In this document: positions 56,088 to 64,000 of the stretch, in pieces | Layout of the letters: every line of letters begins with the position of its first letter | Position numbering within the stretch: the stretch's first letter is position 1 | Source of the DNA: Fulvivirga ligni | Lineage (GTDB): Bacteria > Bacteroidota > Bacteroidia > Cytophagales > Cyclobacteriaceae | Assembly: GCF_021389935.1 (NCBI RefSeq) | Contig: NZ_CP089979.1 | Location: 5,437,001 to 5,501,000 of the forward strand | DNA: 64,000 nucleotides | Direction: 5' to 3' | The notes under the pieces: generated by a model | The model's input: the letters and a program-made list of their open reading frames with translations, nothing else | Told to the model about the DNA's origin: nothing | The model's database searches: none | Program-made: the position numbers and the translations under genes

Positions 56088-56468
56088 CTATCGCTCCTGC
56101 AAAACCGATAAAATATTACCTGCAGGATCTTTAAACCAGGCTATATAAGGGCCTTTTTCGTCCCGGCATATTCCTTTGGCATCGGTCTTTATGGGTTCAT
56201 CATATTTTTCAAATACCACTCCTTTGGCTATAAGTTCGTCCACCGCACTATCAATATCATCTACAGGAAGGTTCATCACAGTGAAAGTAGCCGGTTGATG
56301 ATTAGGTTTGGGATACACCACAATCGGGTTAATTCCATCGGCCTGAAGATGAATAGGGCCCATGGCGCTGTCTTTTACTTTAAAACCCAATACCTTTTCA
56401 TAGAACTGTCTGGCTGCTGCCAGATCGTCTACCGAAAAACTTGAGAATATTTTAGATGTAGATATCAT
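56088..56468 (-). CDS. VOC-family (glyoxalase-like) protein
   Basis: 126 residues. Glyoxalase/dioxygenase fold: ISTSKIFSSFSVDDLAAARQ FYEKVL at the start and AWFKDPAGNILSVLQ at the end, a usual C-terminal metal-Glu variant. Last gene of the operon starting at 58075. Metal-dependent activity not shown. Confidence 0.85.
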   Translation of the reverse strand: MISTSKIFSSFSVDDLAAARQFYEKVLGFKVKDSAMGPIHLQADGINPIVVYPKPNHQPATFTVMNLPVDDIDSAVDELIAKGVVFEKYDEPIKTDAKGICRDEKGPYIAWFKDPAGNILSVLQER

Positions 56469-56472
56469 AAGC

Positions 56473-56844
56473 TTAGTGTTTAACTTCTATAATATAAGAG
56501 GTCATTTTGCTAATCCTGGGGTCCTTAAGCCCTTTAAAAGTAAAGACATCGCAGAAATGCACTTCACCCTTTTCGCCTTTACTGTTCACGTATGACACCT
56601 TTCCATTACAAGTGGCCTCATAACCATGAGTAAGAATATGATCCAGCTTTAAGGATGATTCCATATCGGTAGGCATACTATATAAAAACTCCTTCATTTT
56701 TTCCTTACCTTTCAAATGCCTGTCTCCTATTACCTCCCATTCAACATCATCAGTAACCAGGCTTAAAATTTTATCAAAATCGTTGGTAATGAAGCACTCG
56801 TTATAGGTTCGGATCAGTTTTACTTTATTATTTATTTTCATCAT
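56473..56844 (-). CDS. SnoaL-like NTF2 protein
   Basis: 123 residues from ATG 56844 (MMKINNKVKLIRTYNEC). VEWEVIGDRHLKGKEKMKEF is the SnoaL pattern; similar to the protein at 23558. Start overlaps the stop of the GyrI-like gene by 4 bases. Confidence 0.85.
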   Translation of the reverse strand: MMKINNKVKLIRTYNECFITNDFDKILSLVTDDVEWEVIGDRHLKGKEKMKEFLYSMPTDMESSLKLDHILTHGYEATCNGKVSYVNSKGEKGEVHFCDVFTFKGLKDPRISKMTSYIIEVKH

Positions 56845-57311
56845 TGTTTTATTACTGGCACCCACACTTCAACCCCGCCAAGACCTGTTTGTGGCTCAAA
56901 GGATGGTCCATATTTTTCAAAAAAGAATCGATTATTAAAATCTGGCTGATATTCATATGCTTCATCCCAGCCTTTGAATATAGCATCTACCGTATTACTC
57001 AACTCACTAACATGACCTTCGTGCAGAAAAACTCCATATTCATGAGCTTTCAGGCTTCTGTGCTCAAATTCTGAAGGTAGCTGATCAGCAGGATTAACTT
57101 TAGTGGCAGCCCAGTACTCCATTTCATCGTCGCTGATATGCCAGCACACGCCATAAGTCATGCTGAGATTACCAGACTTGAGCTTAGGGAAATAGCGAAG
57201 AAACTCAATCCACTGACTGGTTAAATCCATCTTCCCCGGAATGGCATACTTTTTTACCAGACACCCCAAGTGAAGCGGCTCTTCGATTGCTTGTATATTA
57301 TTAGGTATCAT
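56841..57311 (-). CDS. GyrI-like small-molecule-binding protein
   Basis: 156 residues. AraC effector-binding/GyrI-like fold (MTYGVCWHISDDEMEYWAAT, FEHRSLKAHEYGVFLHEGHV, FFFEKYGPSFEPQTGLGGVE). Such domains bind small aromatic molecules. Start overlaps the stop of the upstream small gene (ATGA). Confidence 0.82.
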   Translation of the reverse strand: MIPNNIQAIEEPLHLGCLVKKYAIPGKMDLTSQWIEFLRYFPKLKSGNLSMTYGVCWHISDDEMEYWAATKVNPADQLPSEFEHRSLKAHEYGVFLHEGHVSELSNTVDAIFKGWDEAYEYQPDFNNRFFFEKYGPSFEPQTGLGGVEVWVPVIKQ

Positions 57312-57553
57312 AAGATGAACATGGGTAAACTAAATACATCATCAGGTAGCGGTTCAGCCACTACCTGCTGTTCTCTTAAAAGGGATATTACCTTGCTATT
57401 ATCAATCCAGACCGAACTTTTTACCCTCAAAATATTGTCGCAGTCGTCAAGATCAAAGTTGACTTCAAATTCAGGAAAAAGATCTTCCATGAGCGTGATT
57501 AAAGCATCTGCTTTATTCTTGTTAGTTAAATTGGTTTTGTAAACTTCTACCAT
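57308..57553 (-). CDS. Small ferredoxin-like-fold protein, 81 residues
   Basis: MVEVYKTNLTNKNKADALIT then DNILRVKSSVWIDNSKVISL: a beta-alpha-beta plan like heavy-metal-associated domains but without the CxxC metal site. No family named. Coupled to both neighbours (7-base gap upstream, 4-base overlap downstream). Confidence 0.7.
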   Translation of the reverse strand: MVEVYKTNLTNKNKADALITLMEDLFPEFEVNFDLDDCDNILRVKSSVWIDNSKVISLLREQQVVAEPLPDDVFSLPMFIL

Positions 57554-57559
57554 AAGCGG

Positions 57560-58075
57560 TTAGTTAATGTAAGTTTCTATATGCTCTATTTGGTGTAGAT
57601 GGCGTTTGGTATGGCAAACCATAAAATCTATCCATTCGTATTTGGTCAGCTCTCCATAGCCAGGATGATCCACTACACATATCTCTTCAAGGTCTGTAGT
57701 ACTCAGAGCCTCCTCCATTTTAGCCAGTCGTTCATTTAAATCTGCCAAGAGTTTTTCCTTTTTAATAAAACCTTCGGATGGCAAAAGCATTGAAGGAGAT
57801 TCATATTTTACAGTAAAATCAAGGAAATCACTATGGATGTCTGGCACAAACTGTTCAGGATCTCTTGTACATTTCTCTCCCGGAACTTTAATTCCGTCTG
57901 CCAGATTATAAGATCGGTATAAATGGTCGGCCACCTGGGCTACGGACCAGCTACCCTCAAACGGCTTGAGGTTCAGTTGCTTCTCGCTCAATTTTTCAAT
58001 ACGAGCCATCAGTTGGCTTGTAGATTCTTTAAATTGAGATACTATGTTTTTGGTATTTGAAGTGATCATATACAA
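57560..58075 (-). CDS. DinB-family protein
   Basis: 171 residues. Four-helix-bundle DinB/YfiT type: FEGSWSVAQVADHLYRSYNL (His), FMVCHTKRHLHQIEHIETYI with metal-binding His residues near the C-terminus. Might be a metal-dependent thiol transferase. First gene of the five-gene minus operon, divergent from the GlxA-type regulator. Confidence 0.87.
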   Translation of the reverse strand: MYMITSNTKNIVSQFKESTSQLMARIEKLSEKQLNLKPFEGSWSVAQVADHLYRSYNLADGIKVPGEKCTRDPEQFVPDIHSDFLDFTVKYESPSMLLPSEGFIKKEKLLADLNERLAKMEEALSTTDLEEICVVDHPGYGELTKYEWIDFMVCHTKRHLHQIEHIETYIN

Positions 58076-58182
58076 AGTTTGTATCTATAATTATTTCATG
58101 CATGGTGCAAACCCGTCTATCTATGGGGTTGATCACGACCGTAAGGGATGCTATTTTTGATACTATGAAACTCACTTAAATT

Positions 58183-59166
58183 ATGAAACACATATCTCTG
58201 ATCATACCGCAAGGCGATACCAGCTTTAGTAATCTGGAAGCCACCTTTAAAATGTTTACCATGACCAACGCTCAGCTGGAGCGCGAAGGAAAGCAACCTC
58301 TTTTTGATCTTCATTTGGTAGGCCTTACCATGGAAAGCTATGCCAGCAATGGCTTTTTTAGTGTAACACCAGATGTCACCATCCATGAAGTGCGCCATAC
58401 AGACATGATTATAGTGCCCGCCATTCACGGAGACGTAGATGAAATATTAAAGGCCAATGCGGACTTCATCCCCTGGATAAAAAATCATTATGAAAATGGT
58501 TCCGAAGTGGCCAGCCTATGCATAGGTGCCTTTTTATTGGCTAAAACAGGGGTGCTTAAGAACAAATGCTGCTCTACCCACTGGCTCATGGCCGATGAGT
58601 TTAGAAGCCGATACCCAGAAGTGAATCTGGTAGATGACAAGGTGATTACAGATGAAAAAGGCACCTACACCAGCGGAGGCGCATATTCTTCACTCAACCT
58701 TAATCTATATTTGATAGAGAAATTTGCCGGCAGAGAAATGGCCATTTTATCCTCAAAGATCTTTGAAATAGACTTTGACAGAGATAGCCAGGCGCCCTTC
58801 ATCATCTTCAAAGGACTTAAAGAACATTCTGATGATCAGGTTATTAAAGCTCAAAATCATATTGAAGAGAACTACACCGAGAAAATGCAGGTAAGTGACC
58901 TGGCCGACATGGTAGGTGTAGGGAGAAGAAGTTTTGAACGCAGATTCAAGAAAGCCACAGGAAATACAGTAGTAGAATACATGCAGCGTGTGAAGGTAGA
59001 AGCCGCTAAAAAAGAGCTGGAAAGCAGCAGAAAGACCATTAACGAGGTGATGTACGATGTGGGCTACAATGACACCAAAGCCTTCAGAGAAGTATTCAGA
59101 AGATTCACCGGAGTTACTCCTTTGGGGTATAAGAATAAGTATAATAAGGAATTGGTGGTGGCGTAA
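58183..59166 (+). CDS. GlxA-type transcriptional regulator (DJ-1/PfpI + AraC HTH)
   Basis: 327 residues. DJ-1/PfpI-like domain (about 1-190) with the nucleophile-elbow Cys in EVASLCIGAFLLAKTG, then an HTH_18 domain (DLADMVGVGRRSFERRFKKA, SRKTINEVMYDVGYNDTKAF). It shares a 107-base gap with the divergent operon at 56088-58075 and probably controls it; this is inference from position. Confidence 0.9.
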   Translation: MKHISLIIPQGDTSFSNLEATFKMFTMTNAQLEREGKQPLFDLHLVGLTMESYASNGFFSVTPDVTIHEVRHTDMIIVPAIHGDVDEILKANADFIPWIKNHYENGSEVASLCIGAFLLAKTGVLKNKCCSTHWLMADEFRSRYPEVNLVDDKVITDEKGTYTSGGAYSSLNLNLYLIEKFAGREMAILSSKIFEIDFDRDSQAPFIIFKGLKEHSDDQVIKAQNHIEENYTEKMQVSDLADMVGVGRRSFERRFKKATGNTVVEYMQRVKVEAAKKELESSRKTINEVMYDVGYNDTKAFREVFRRFTGVTPLGYKNKYNKELVVA

Positions 59167-59380
59167 CGCTTTCACCAATACTATTTTACCAGAAAATCAC
59201 TAAGCATTATTAAAAGAAAGGCGGGCTCCTAACCTGCCTTAAACATTGCGGATATTATAAATTTCACAAATAAACCTCCTATAAAAATTTATATGATAAT
59301 TATCTGCGTATGTGGTACATATTTTTAAAACCTTTCCTTACTTTGAGGTGTATAAAACTTAGCACCAATTAACACCCGCT

Positions 59381-59845
59381 ATGTTAAAAATAGGACTAGC
59401 AGCAGACCACGGAGGGTATGACCTCAAAGAAGAACTAAAAACATCCCTGCTAGACGCCTCTCTATATGAAATTATAGATTTTGGAGCTTCCTCCTATGAT
59501 AAAGATGACGACTATCCTGATAAAATTATCCCTTTGGCAGAGGCCATGTCTTCAGGAAAAATTGACAAAGGCATAGCCATTTGTGGTAGTGGCGTAGGCG
59601 CATCTATTGTAGCTAATAAATTTACTGGTGTAAGAGCCGCTCTGATCACAGAAACGTATTCTGCACATCAGGGTGTAGAGCATGATGATATGAACATTTT
59701 ATGCCTGGGCGGCCGGGTGTTGGGTACAGCTTTGGTTACTGAGATAGTAAATGCCTTTCTAAAGGCTAAATATATTGGAGAAGGTAGGTTTGAGCGAAGA
59801 TTACAAAAATTAATTCAAACAGAAGAAAACAATTTAAAAAAATGA
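59381..59845 (+). CDS. rpiB: Ribose-5-phosphate isomerase B (RpiB/LacAB family)
   Basis: 154 residues. AADHGGYDLKEEL at the start, GIAICGSGVGASIVANKFTG with the catalytic Cys66-type residue, and NILCLGGRVLGTAL. Interconverts ribulose-5-phosphate and ribose-5-phosphate; other sugar-phosphate isomerases of this family are possible. First gene of the pentose phosphate operon; its stop overlaps the gnd start by 4 bases (ATGA). Confidence 0.92.
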   Translation: MLKIGLAADHGGYDLKEELKTSLLDASLYEIIDFGASSYDKDDDYPDKIIPLAEAMSSGKIDKGIAICGSGVGASIVANKFTGVRAALITETYSAHQGVEHDDMNILCLGGRVLGTALVTEIVNAFLKAKYIGEGRFERRLQKLIQTEENNLKK

Positions 59846-61251
59846 GCGACACAGGTTATGACTTCGGAATGGTAGGTCTTGGGGTAATGGGTAGAAACCT
59901 ATTATTAAACATTGCCGATAGCGGCTACAGCGTTATAGGTTTAGACAAAGACCCTGAAAAGGTTTCATCTTTAACGGCTGAGTCTGAAAAAGAACATGTA
60001 AAAGCTACTACCAGTGCAGAAGAATTTATCTCATCATTAAAATCTCCTAGAAAGATAATGATGCTGGTACCGGCAGGTGCACCTGTAGACTCTGTGATAG
60101 CCGAGCTTACTCCGCTCCTATCTGAAGGTGATCTTCTTATGGACGGAGGTAACTCTTACTTCCCAGACACGGACAGAAGATATGCTGCACTTACTGAGAA
60201 AGGCATCCATTACATGGGTGTGGGTATTTCCGGTGGTGAAGAGGGAGCCAGAAGAGGACCTAGTATTATGCCTGGTGGCAGCGCTGATTCCTATGACATG
60301 ATCAAACCTATTTTAGAAGCTGCGGCGGCCAAAGTAAATGGTGAGCCGTGTGTTACTTTCATAGGTCATAAAAGTGCTGGTAACTATGTAAAAATGGTGC
60401 ATAACGGCATTGAGTATGCACTTATGCAGTTAATTTCAGAGTCATACCACCTGTTAAAGAAAGGCGTAGGCCTTACGGATGGTGAGCTACAAAAGCTTTA
60501 CTCTGAATGGAATGAAGGTGAATTAAATTCATTCCTTATGGAAATCACCGCTGACATCTTCGCTAAGAAAGATGACGATGGCGAAGCACTTATTCTTAAT
60601 AATATTCTAGACAGAGCTAGATCTAAAGGCACAGGAAAATGGACTTCTCAAAATGCAATGGATCTGCAAGTTGCCGCTCCTACCATTGACATGGCTGTAG
60701 TGGTAAGAGATATCTCTGCCATTAAAGAAGAGCGTGTGGCCGCTGGCAAGGTATTCCCTGTAGAAGAATATAAAATGGATGCTGATAAGCAAACGGTGAT
60801 CAAGCACGTAGAAAACATGCTGAAGTTTGCCTACATCACAGCTTATGCTCAGGGGTTTGCTATGATCAAAAAGGCCAGCGCAGAGTACGGTTATGAAGTA
60901 AACATGGCCGAAGTAGCTAAGATCTGGAGAGGTGGATGTATCATTAGAGCCACTATGCTTGAAGATTTCAGACAAGCCTTCACTGAAAATGAGTCTTTAG
61001 ATAATATCATGATCAACAGTGGGTTAGCAGAAAAACTAAGCAGCTACCAAACAGATATTAGAGAAGCTATTAAGCTAGGAATGGATGCAAAGATTCCAAT
61101 GCCTGCTACCATGGCTTCATTATCATATTTTGATTTGTACAGAAGCAGCTGGTTGCCTCTAAACCTGATCCAGGCGCAAAGAGACTTCTTCGGTGCTCAT
61201 ACTTATGAAAGAATAGGAAAAGAAGGTGTATTCCATACTATTTGGAAATAA
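59842..61251 (+). CDS. gnd: 6-phosphogluconate dehydrogenase, decarboxylating
   Basis: 469 residues. N-terminal Rossmann motif GLGVMGRN, GGEEGARRGPSIMPGG, catalytic Lys/Asn in GNYVKMVHNGIEYALMQLIS, and the C-terminal AQRDFFGAHTYER. Oxidises 6-phosphogluconate to ribulose-5-phosphate, the substrate of RpiB next door. 469 residues is the normal length. Confidence 0.97.
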   Translation: MSDTGYDFGMVGLGVMGRNLLLNIADSGYSVIGLDKDPEKVSSLTAESEKEHVKATTSAEEFISSLKSPRKIMMLVPAGAPVDSVIAELTPLLSEGDLLMDGGNSYFPDTDRRYAALTEKGIHYMGVGISGGEEGARRGPSIMPGGSADSYDMIKPILEAAAAKVNGEPCVTFIGHKSAGNYVKMVHNGIEYALMQLISESYHLLKKGVGLTDGELQKLYSEWNEGELNSFLMEITADIFAKKDDDGEALILNNILDRARSKGTGKWTSQNAMDLQVAAPTIDMAVVVRDISAIKEERVAAGKVFPVEEYKMDADKQTVIKHVENMLKFAYITAYAQGFAMIKKASAEYGYEVNMAEVAKIWRGGCIIRATMLEDFRQAFTENESLDNIMINSGLAEKLSSYQTDIREAIKLGMDAKIPMPATMASLSYFDLYRSSWLPLNLIQAQRDFFGAHTYERIGKEGVFHTIWK

Positions 61252-61287
61252 TCATAAATAAGACCCTTAAAAAAATTCATTAATCTC

Positions 61288-62790
61288 ATGATGATTGATT
61301 CAATAAAAAAGCCAGGACCTACCGTATTGGTAATCTTCGGTGCCTCGGGAGATCTTAGCCAGCGCAAGTTGGTACCCGCACTATATAACCTTATGCTGGA
61401 TCATTGGCTACCCGATAATTTTGCCATGGTAGGTGTTAGCCACCATGACAGAACTACGGATGACCTGAGAGAAATCCTAAAGGAGGGCGTTAGTGAGCAC
61501 TCGAGACAGGACTTTAAGGGTAATGGGGATTGGGACACGCTGTCTGAAAGCATTACTTATTACAAGGCAGATTTTACAGATCCTGAAGCTTATAAAGGTC
61601 TGGCCAAAGAGCTGGATAGCTACGATGAGAAATGGAATACTTCTGCCAGCAGAATCTTCTATTTGTCAGTGTCTCCGCAGTTCATTGAGCCGATTGCTCA
61701 AAACATCAATACTTCTGGTATTGCCAACAATGTGAAGACCAGCCGAATAGTGGTAGAAAAACCTTTTGGTAGAGACTATGAGTCAGCCAAGCACCTGAAT
61801 AAAAAGCTTCGTGGGCATTTCCTTGAAAGTCAGATTTATAGAATCGATCATTATCTGGGTAAGGAAACCGTTCAGAACATCATGGCTTTCAGATTTGCCA
61901 ATGCCATTTTTGAGCCTTTATGGAATAGAAACTACATAGATCATGTACAGATCACCGTATCTGAAACGGTAGGTGTAGAGCACAGAGGAAACTACTATGA
62001 TAAGTCTGGTGCCCTAAGAGATATGATCCAAAACCACTTACTTCAGCTCTTGTGTATGATAGCCATGGAACCACCCATCACCTATCATGCAGATGAGATT
62101 CAGAACAGAAAAGTGGATGTACTGAATGCCATTCGCCCGTTTTCTTCGGAAGAAAAAGTGAAAGACAATGCCGTAAGAGGACAATATACTGCCGGTAAAG
62201 TAGACGGAGAGACTATAGAAGGTTATAGAGATGCTAAAGGTACTGATGAGAAATCTAACACAGAGACCTATGCAGCCATGAAGGTGTATCTGGATAACTG
62301 GAGATGGAAAGATGTGCCATTCTATTTAAGAACAGGAAAGAGTCTGCCGGAGAAAAATACGTCCATCACCATTCAGTTTAAGCCGGTGTCTCATCAGCTT
62401 TTCCCTTGTGACGCTACGAACACCATTCCTAACCGCTTGGTAATCCACATCCAACCTACTATGGGCATAAAATTGTGTATGCAGGCCAAAAAACCGGGCA
62501 TTAAAATGTCTCTGAATAATGTAGAAATGAACTTCGACTATGATGATGCCTTCTCTGAAGCAACACCTGAAGCTTATGAAACATTGTTATTAGATGTAAT
62601 GCAAGGAGACTCTACCTTATTTATGAGAGCAGATCAGGTAGAAGCTGCATGGAAAATAGTGATGCCTATCTTAGAATACTGGGAGAATAACAAAGATGAA
62701 GACTTCCCTAACTATCCTGCAGGATCGTGGGGACCTAAAAAAGCCGATGACCTACTAGAAAGAGATGGTAGAACATGGCTCGTACTTTAA
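61288..62790 (+). CDS. zwf: Glucose-6-phosphate 1-dehydrogenase
   Basis: 500 residues. NADP motif VIFGASGDLSQRKL, catalytic RIDHYLGKETVQN, and the substrate-binding VEKPFGRDYESAK. First step of the oxidative pentose phosphate pathway. 36 bases after gnd; pgl begins 10 bases downstream. The ATG at 61291 is an equally good start. Confidence 0.97.
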   Translation: MMIDSIKKPGPTVLVIFGASGDLSQRKLVPALYNLMLDHWLPDNFAMVGVSHHDRTTDDLREILKEGVSEHSRQDFKGNGDWDTLSESITYYKADFTDPEAYKGLAKELDSYDEKWNTSASRIFYLSVSPQFIEPIAQNINTSGIANNVKTSRIVVEKPFGRDYESAKHLNKKLRGHFLESQIYRIDHYLGKETVQNIMAFRFANAIFEPLWNRNYIDHVQITVSETVGVEHRGNYYDKSGALRDMIQNHLLQLLCMIAMEPPITYHADEIQNRKVDVLNAIRPFSSEEKVKDNAVRGQYTAGKVDGETIEGYRDAKGTDEKSNTETYAAMKVYLDNWRWKDVPFYLRTGKSLPEKNTSITIQFKPVSHQLFPCDATNTIPNRLVIHIQPTMGIKLCMQAKKPGIKMSLNNVEMNFDYDDAFSEATPEAYETLLLDVMQGDSTLFMRADQVEAAWKIVMPILEYWENNKDEDFPNYPAGSWGPKKADDLLERDGRTWLVL

Positions 62791-62800
62791 AAAATAGAAT

Positions 62801-63526
62801 ATGATTAAAGTTTATAAAGATAAAATCGAGGCTAGTGAAGCAATGGCCGAAGATTTAAAAACAATTGCTTTAAACAGTGTAAAGGAAAACGGAAGATTTA
62901 CCATAGCCTTAACCGGTGGTAGCTCACCAATTCCTTTGTATAATCTACTGAAGGAAAAGCCTTTAGTTGATGAAATCCCATGGGATAAAACCTACATTTT
63001 CTGGGGTGATGAAAGATGTGTGCCCTTCGATCATGAAGATAATAATGCTAAAATGGCATGGGACACTTTTCTGGATTTCATTCCTATTCCTCTAGACCAT
63101 GTTTATAGAATGAACAGTGAAGTTCATCCCAGACAAGGCGCGGAAGAATACGAAAAAGAGCTGAAAAACCATTTTAAAGATAGTGACCCCGTATTTGATC
63201 TAATCTTACTAGGCATGGGAGCCGACGGGCATACTGCCAGTATATTCCCAGGCTCAGGAGTGATCCATGAAAAGGAGAAATGGGTAGATCGTGGGTATAA
63301 TATGGAGTTAAATTCTGATAGAATTACTTTAACAGCACCTTTAATCAATCAGGCTAAGAACATCTTCTTTGGTGTTTATGGTGAAGGAAAAGCTGAAACA
63401 TTGAAGAATGTTATTGAAGGAGAATATAATCCTCTGGAACTGCCTTCTCAACTTATTAAGCCAGACCATGGAAACCTGGTTTGGTATACAGATGAGGCTG
63501 CAGCGGCACTTTTAGAAAGTAAATAA
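62801..63526 (+). CDS. pgl: 6-phosphogluconolactonase
   Basis: 241 residues. LTGGSSPIPLYNLL, WGDERCVPFDHEDNN, and LGMGADGHTASIFPG are the DevB/Pgl motifs. Hydrolyses 6-phosphogluconolactone, linking zwf and gnd. Last gene of the operon, followed by a strong terminator. Confidence 0.96.
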   Translation: MIKVYKDKIEASEAMAEDLKTIALNSVKENGRFTIALTGGSSPIPLYNLLKEKPLVDEIPWDKTYIFWGDERCVPFDHEDNNAKMAWDTFLDFIPIPLDHVYRMNSEVHPRQGAEEYEKELKNHFKDSDPVFDLILLGMGADGHTASIFPGSGVIHEKEKWVDRGYNMELNSDRITLTAPLINQAKNIFFGVYGEGKAETLKNVIEGEYNPLELPSQLIKPDHGNLVWYTDEAAAALLESK

Positions 63527-63545
63527 TAGCATTTAAATCATAATG

Positions 63546-63594
63546 ATCCCAACAGATAATCGGCTATTGCTGAGCAATTGTTGGGATTTTTTTT
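63546..63594 (+). terminator. Intrinsic terminator of the pentose phosphate operon
   Basis: ATCCCAACA...TGTTGGGAT, a 9-bp stem with a 24-base loop, followed by TTTTTTT. Confidence 0.9.
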
Positions 63595-63781
63595 GCCTTG
63601 AATAATAAAATTCAATTCCTGCCCCCTATTCTTCTGACTGTTTAAGTCATTTTATCAGCATAAGCCGTAAAAAACAAGGTAGCCTACCATTTAAATCCGC
63701 CCACAAATGATTATATTAATATAGAATCATTTGGGCCAAGCTGTCATAGTGTGATCAGCCGCCTTCAGGCTTATTTTAAAT

Positions 63782-64000
63782 ATGACTACAGAATCAATTG
63801 AAATTAAAAAGCAACTGAGCAAGGTAGATGATATTCTGAAAAACCTTACGGCCATTGTCCAATCAGAATTTCATTACATATCTAACTACCTTAGAAATTT
63901 CTCTTCAATTACCTACGCCCACCCCGAACATCAAAAAGCTGTTCATGCCGTTATTAGAGAACTACAATATTTTGATCTCCTTCATCAGAAAGTAAGCCAT
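63782..64000 (+). CDS. Helical protein, 5' part only
   Basis: 73 residues visible, open at the right edge: MTTESIEIKKQLSKVDDILK, AIVQSEFHYISNYLRNFSSI, ELQYFDLLHQKVSH. All-helical. The ELQYFDLLHQ segment recalls the helix of CheZ-type or methyl-accepting signalling proteins; this is weak. Function not assigned. Confidence 0.55.
   Translation, partial: MTTESIEIKKQLSKVDDILKNLTAIVQSEFHYISNYLRNFSSITYAHPEHQKAVHAVIRELQYFDLLHQKVSH

Noticed and set aside
59200-59245. GGCGGGCTCCTAACCTGCC as a terminator after the GlxA-type gene
   Set aside because: The stem is only 5-6 bp with a mismatch and has no T-run.

Overview
The window comes from a chromosome of a Bacteroidota bacterium, most likely a marine or soil Cytophagales member (Fulvivirga-like; this is inference). 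The signs are a type IX secretion (T9SS) sorting domain on a large secreted protein, many SPII lipoproteins, a promoter matching the Bacteroidota -33 TTG / -7 TAnnTTTG consensus, weak Shine-Dalgarno sequences, AT-rich intergenic DNA and many dispersed palindromic intergenic repeats. No rRNA, CRISPR array or replication origin was seen. One tRNA (Cys) is present.

Layout. 0-5.6 kb: start of a response regulator, a sulfatase broken by a one-base slip in an A8 run, a GH2 beta-galactosidase, and a small-protein pair behind a 23-bp palindromic operator. 5.7-9.7 kb: two nearly identical IS110-family elements in tandem (period 1,810 bp) in a repeat-rich gap. 9.7-29.5 kb: mostly single housekeeping or accessory genes (DUF808 membrane protein, SDR, alpha/beta hydrolase, TPR-AraC sensor-regulator, PQQ sugar dehydrogenase with T9SS tail, EEP nuclease/phosphatase, NTF2-like proteins, secreted serine protease, J-domain/KTSC protein, ABC-F ATPase). 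29.7-39.9 kb: an accessory island of short, mostly minus-strand genes (Imm51-like lipoprotein, lipoproteins, broken aspartyl protease, TonB-domain protein, membrane proteins) and a plus-strand RloA/RloB (AbiL-like) defence pair, separated by long structured repeats. 40-53 kb: surface lipoproteins (BspA/DUF285-like, three collagen-like paralogues), NudK, acyltransferase, two type II toxin-antitoxin pairs, HxlR/YceI, and a beta-gamma-crystallin/aerolysin-like fusion. 53-59 kb: SDR-AraC pair, aquaporin, tRNA-Cys, and a five-gene small-enzyme operon divergent from a GlxA-type regulator. 59.4-63.5 kb: a pentose phosphate operon rpiB-gnd-zwf-pgl.

The most interesting region is 29.7-39.9 kb. At least two genes (30567-31007 and 35928-36530) are bracketed by perfect 12-bp inverted repeats that differ between the genes but share an ATGTT/AACAT core. 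Upstream of each sits a common block ending exactly at that core. This is what an integron-type gene cassette with its own attC site would look like, yet no integrase is in the window. The same region carries a 110-bp three-hairpin repeat and a 75-bp hairpin repeat in several copies. Other leads are the crystallin/pore-former fusion, the IS110 tandem pair with possible bridge-RNA-coding ends, and a 150-bp nested inverted repeat present three times.

Two frameshifts (sulfatase; aspartyl protease) could be real gene decay or base-calling errors. All family calls were made by reading the protein sequences, without database searches.
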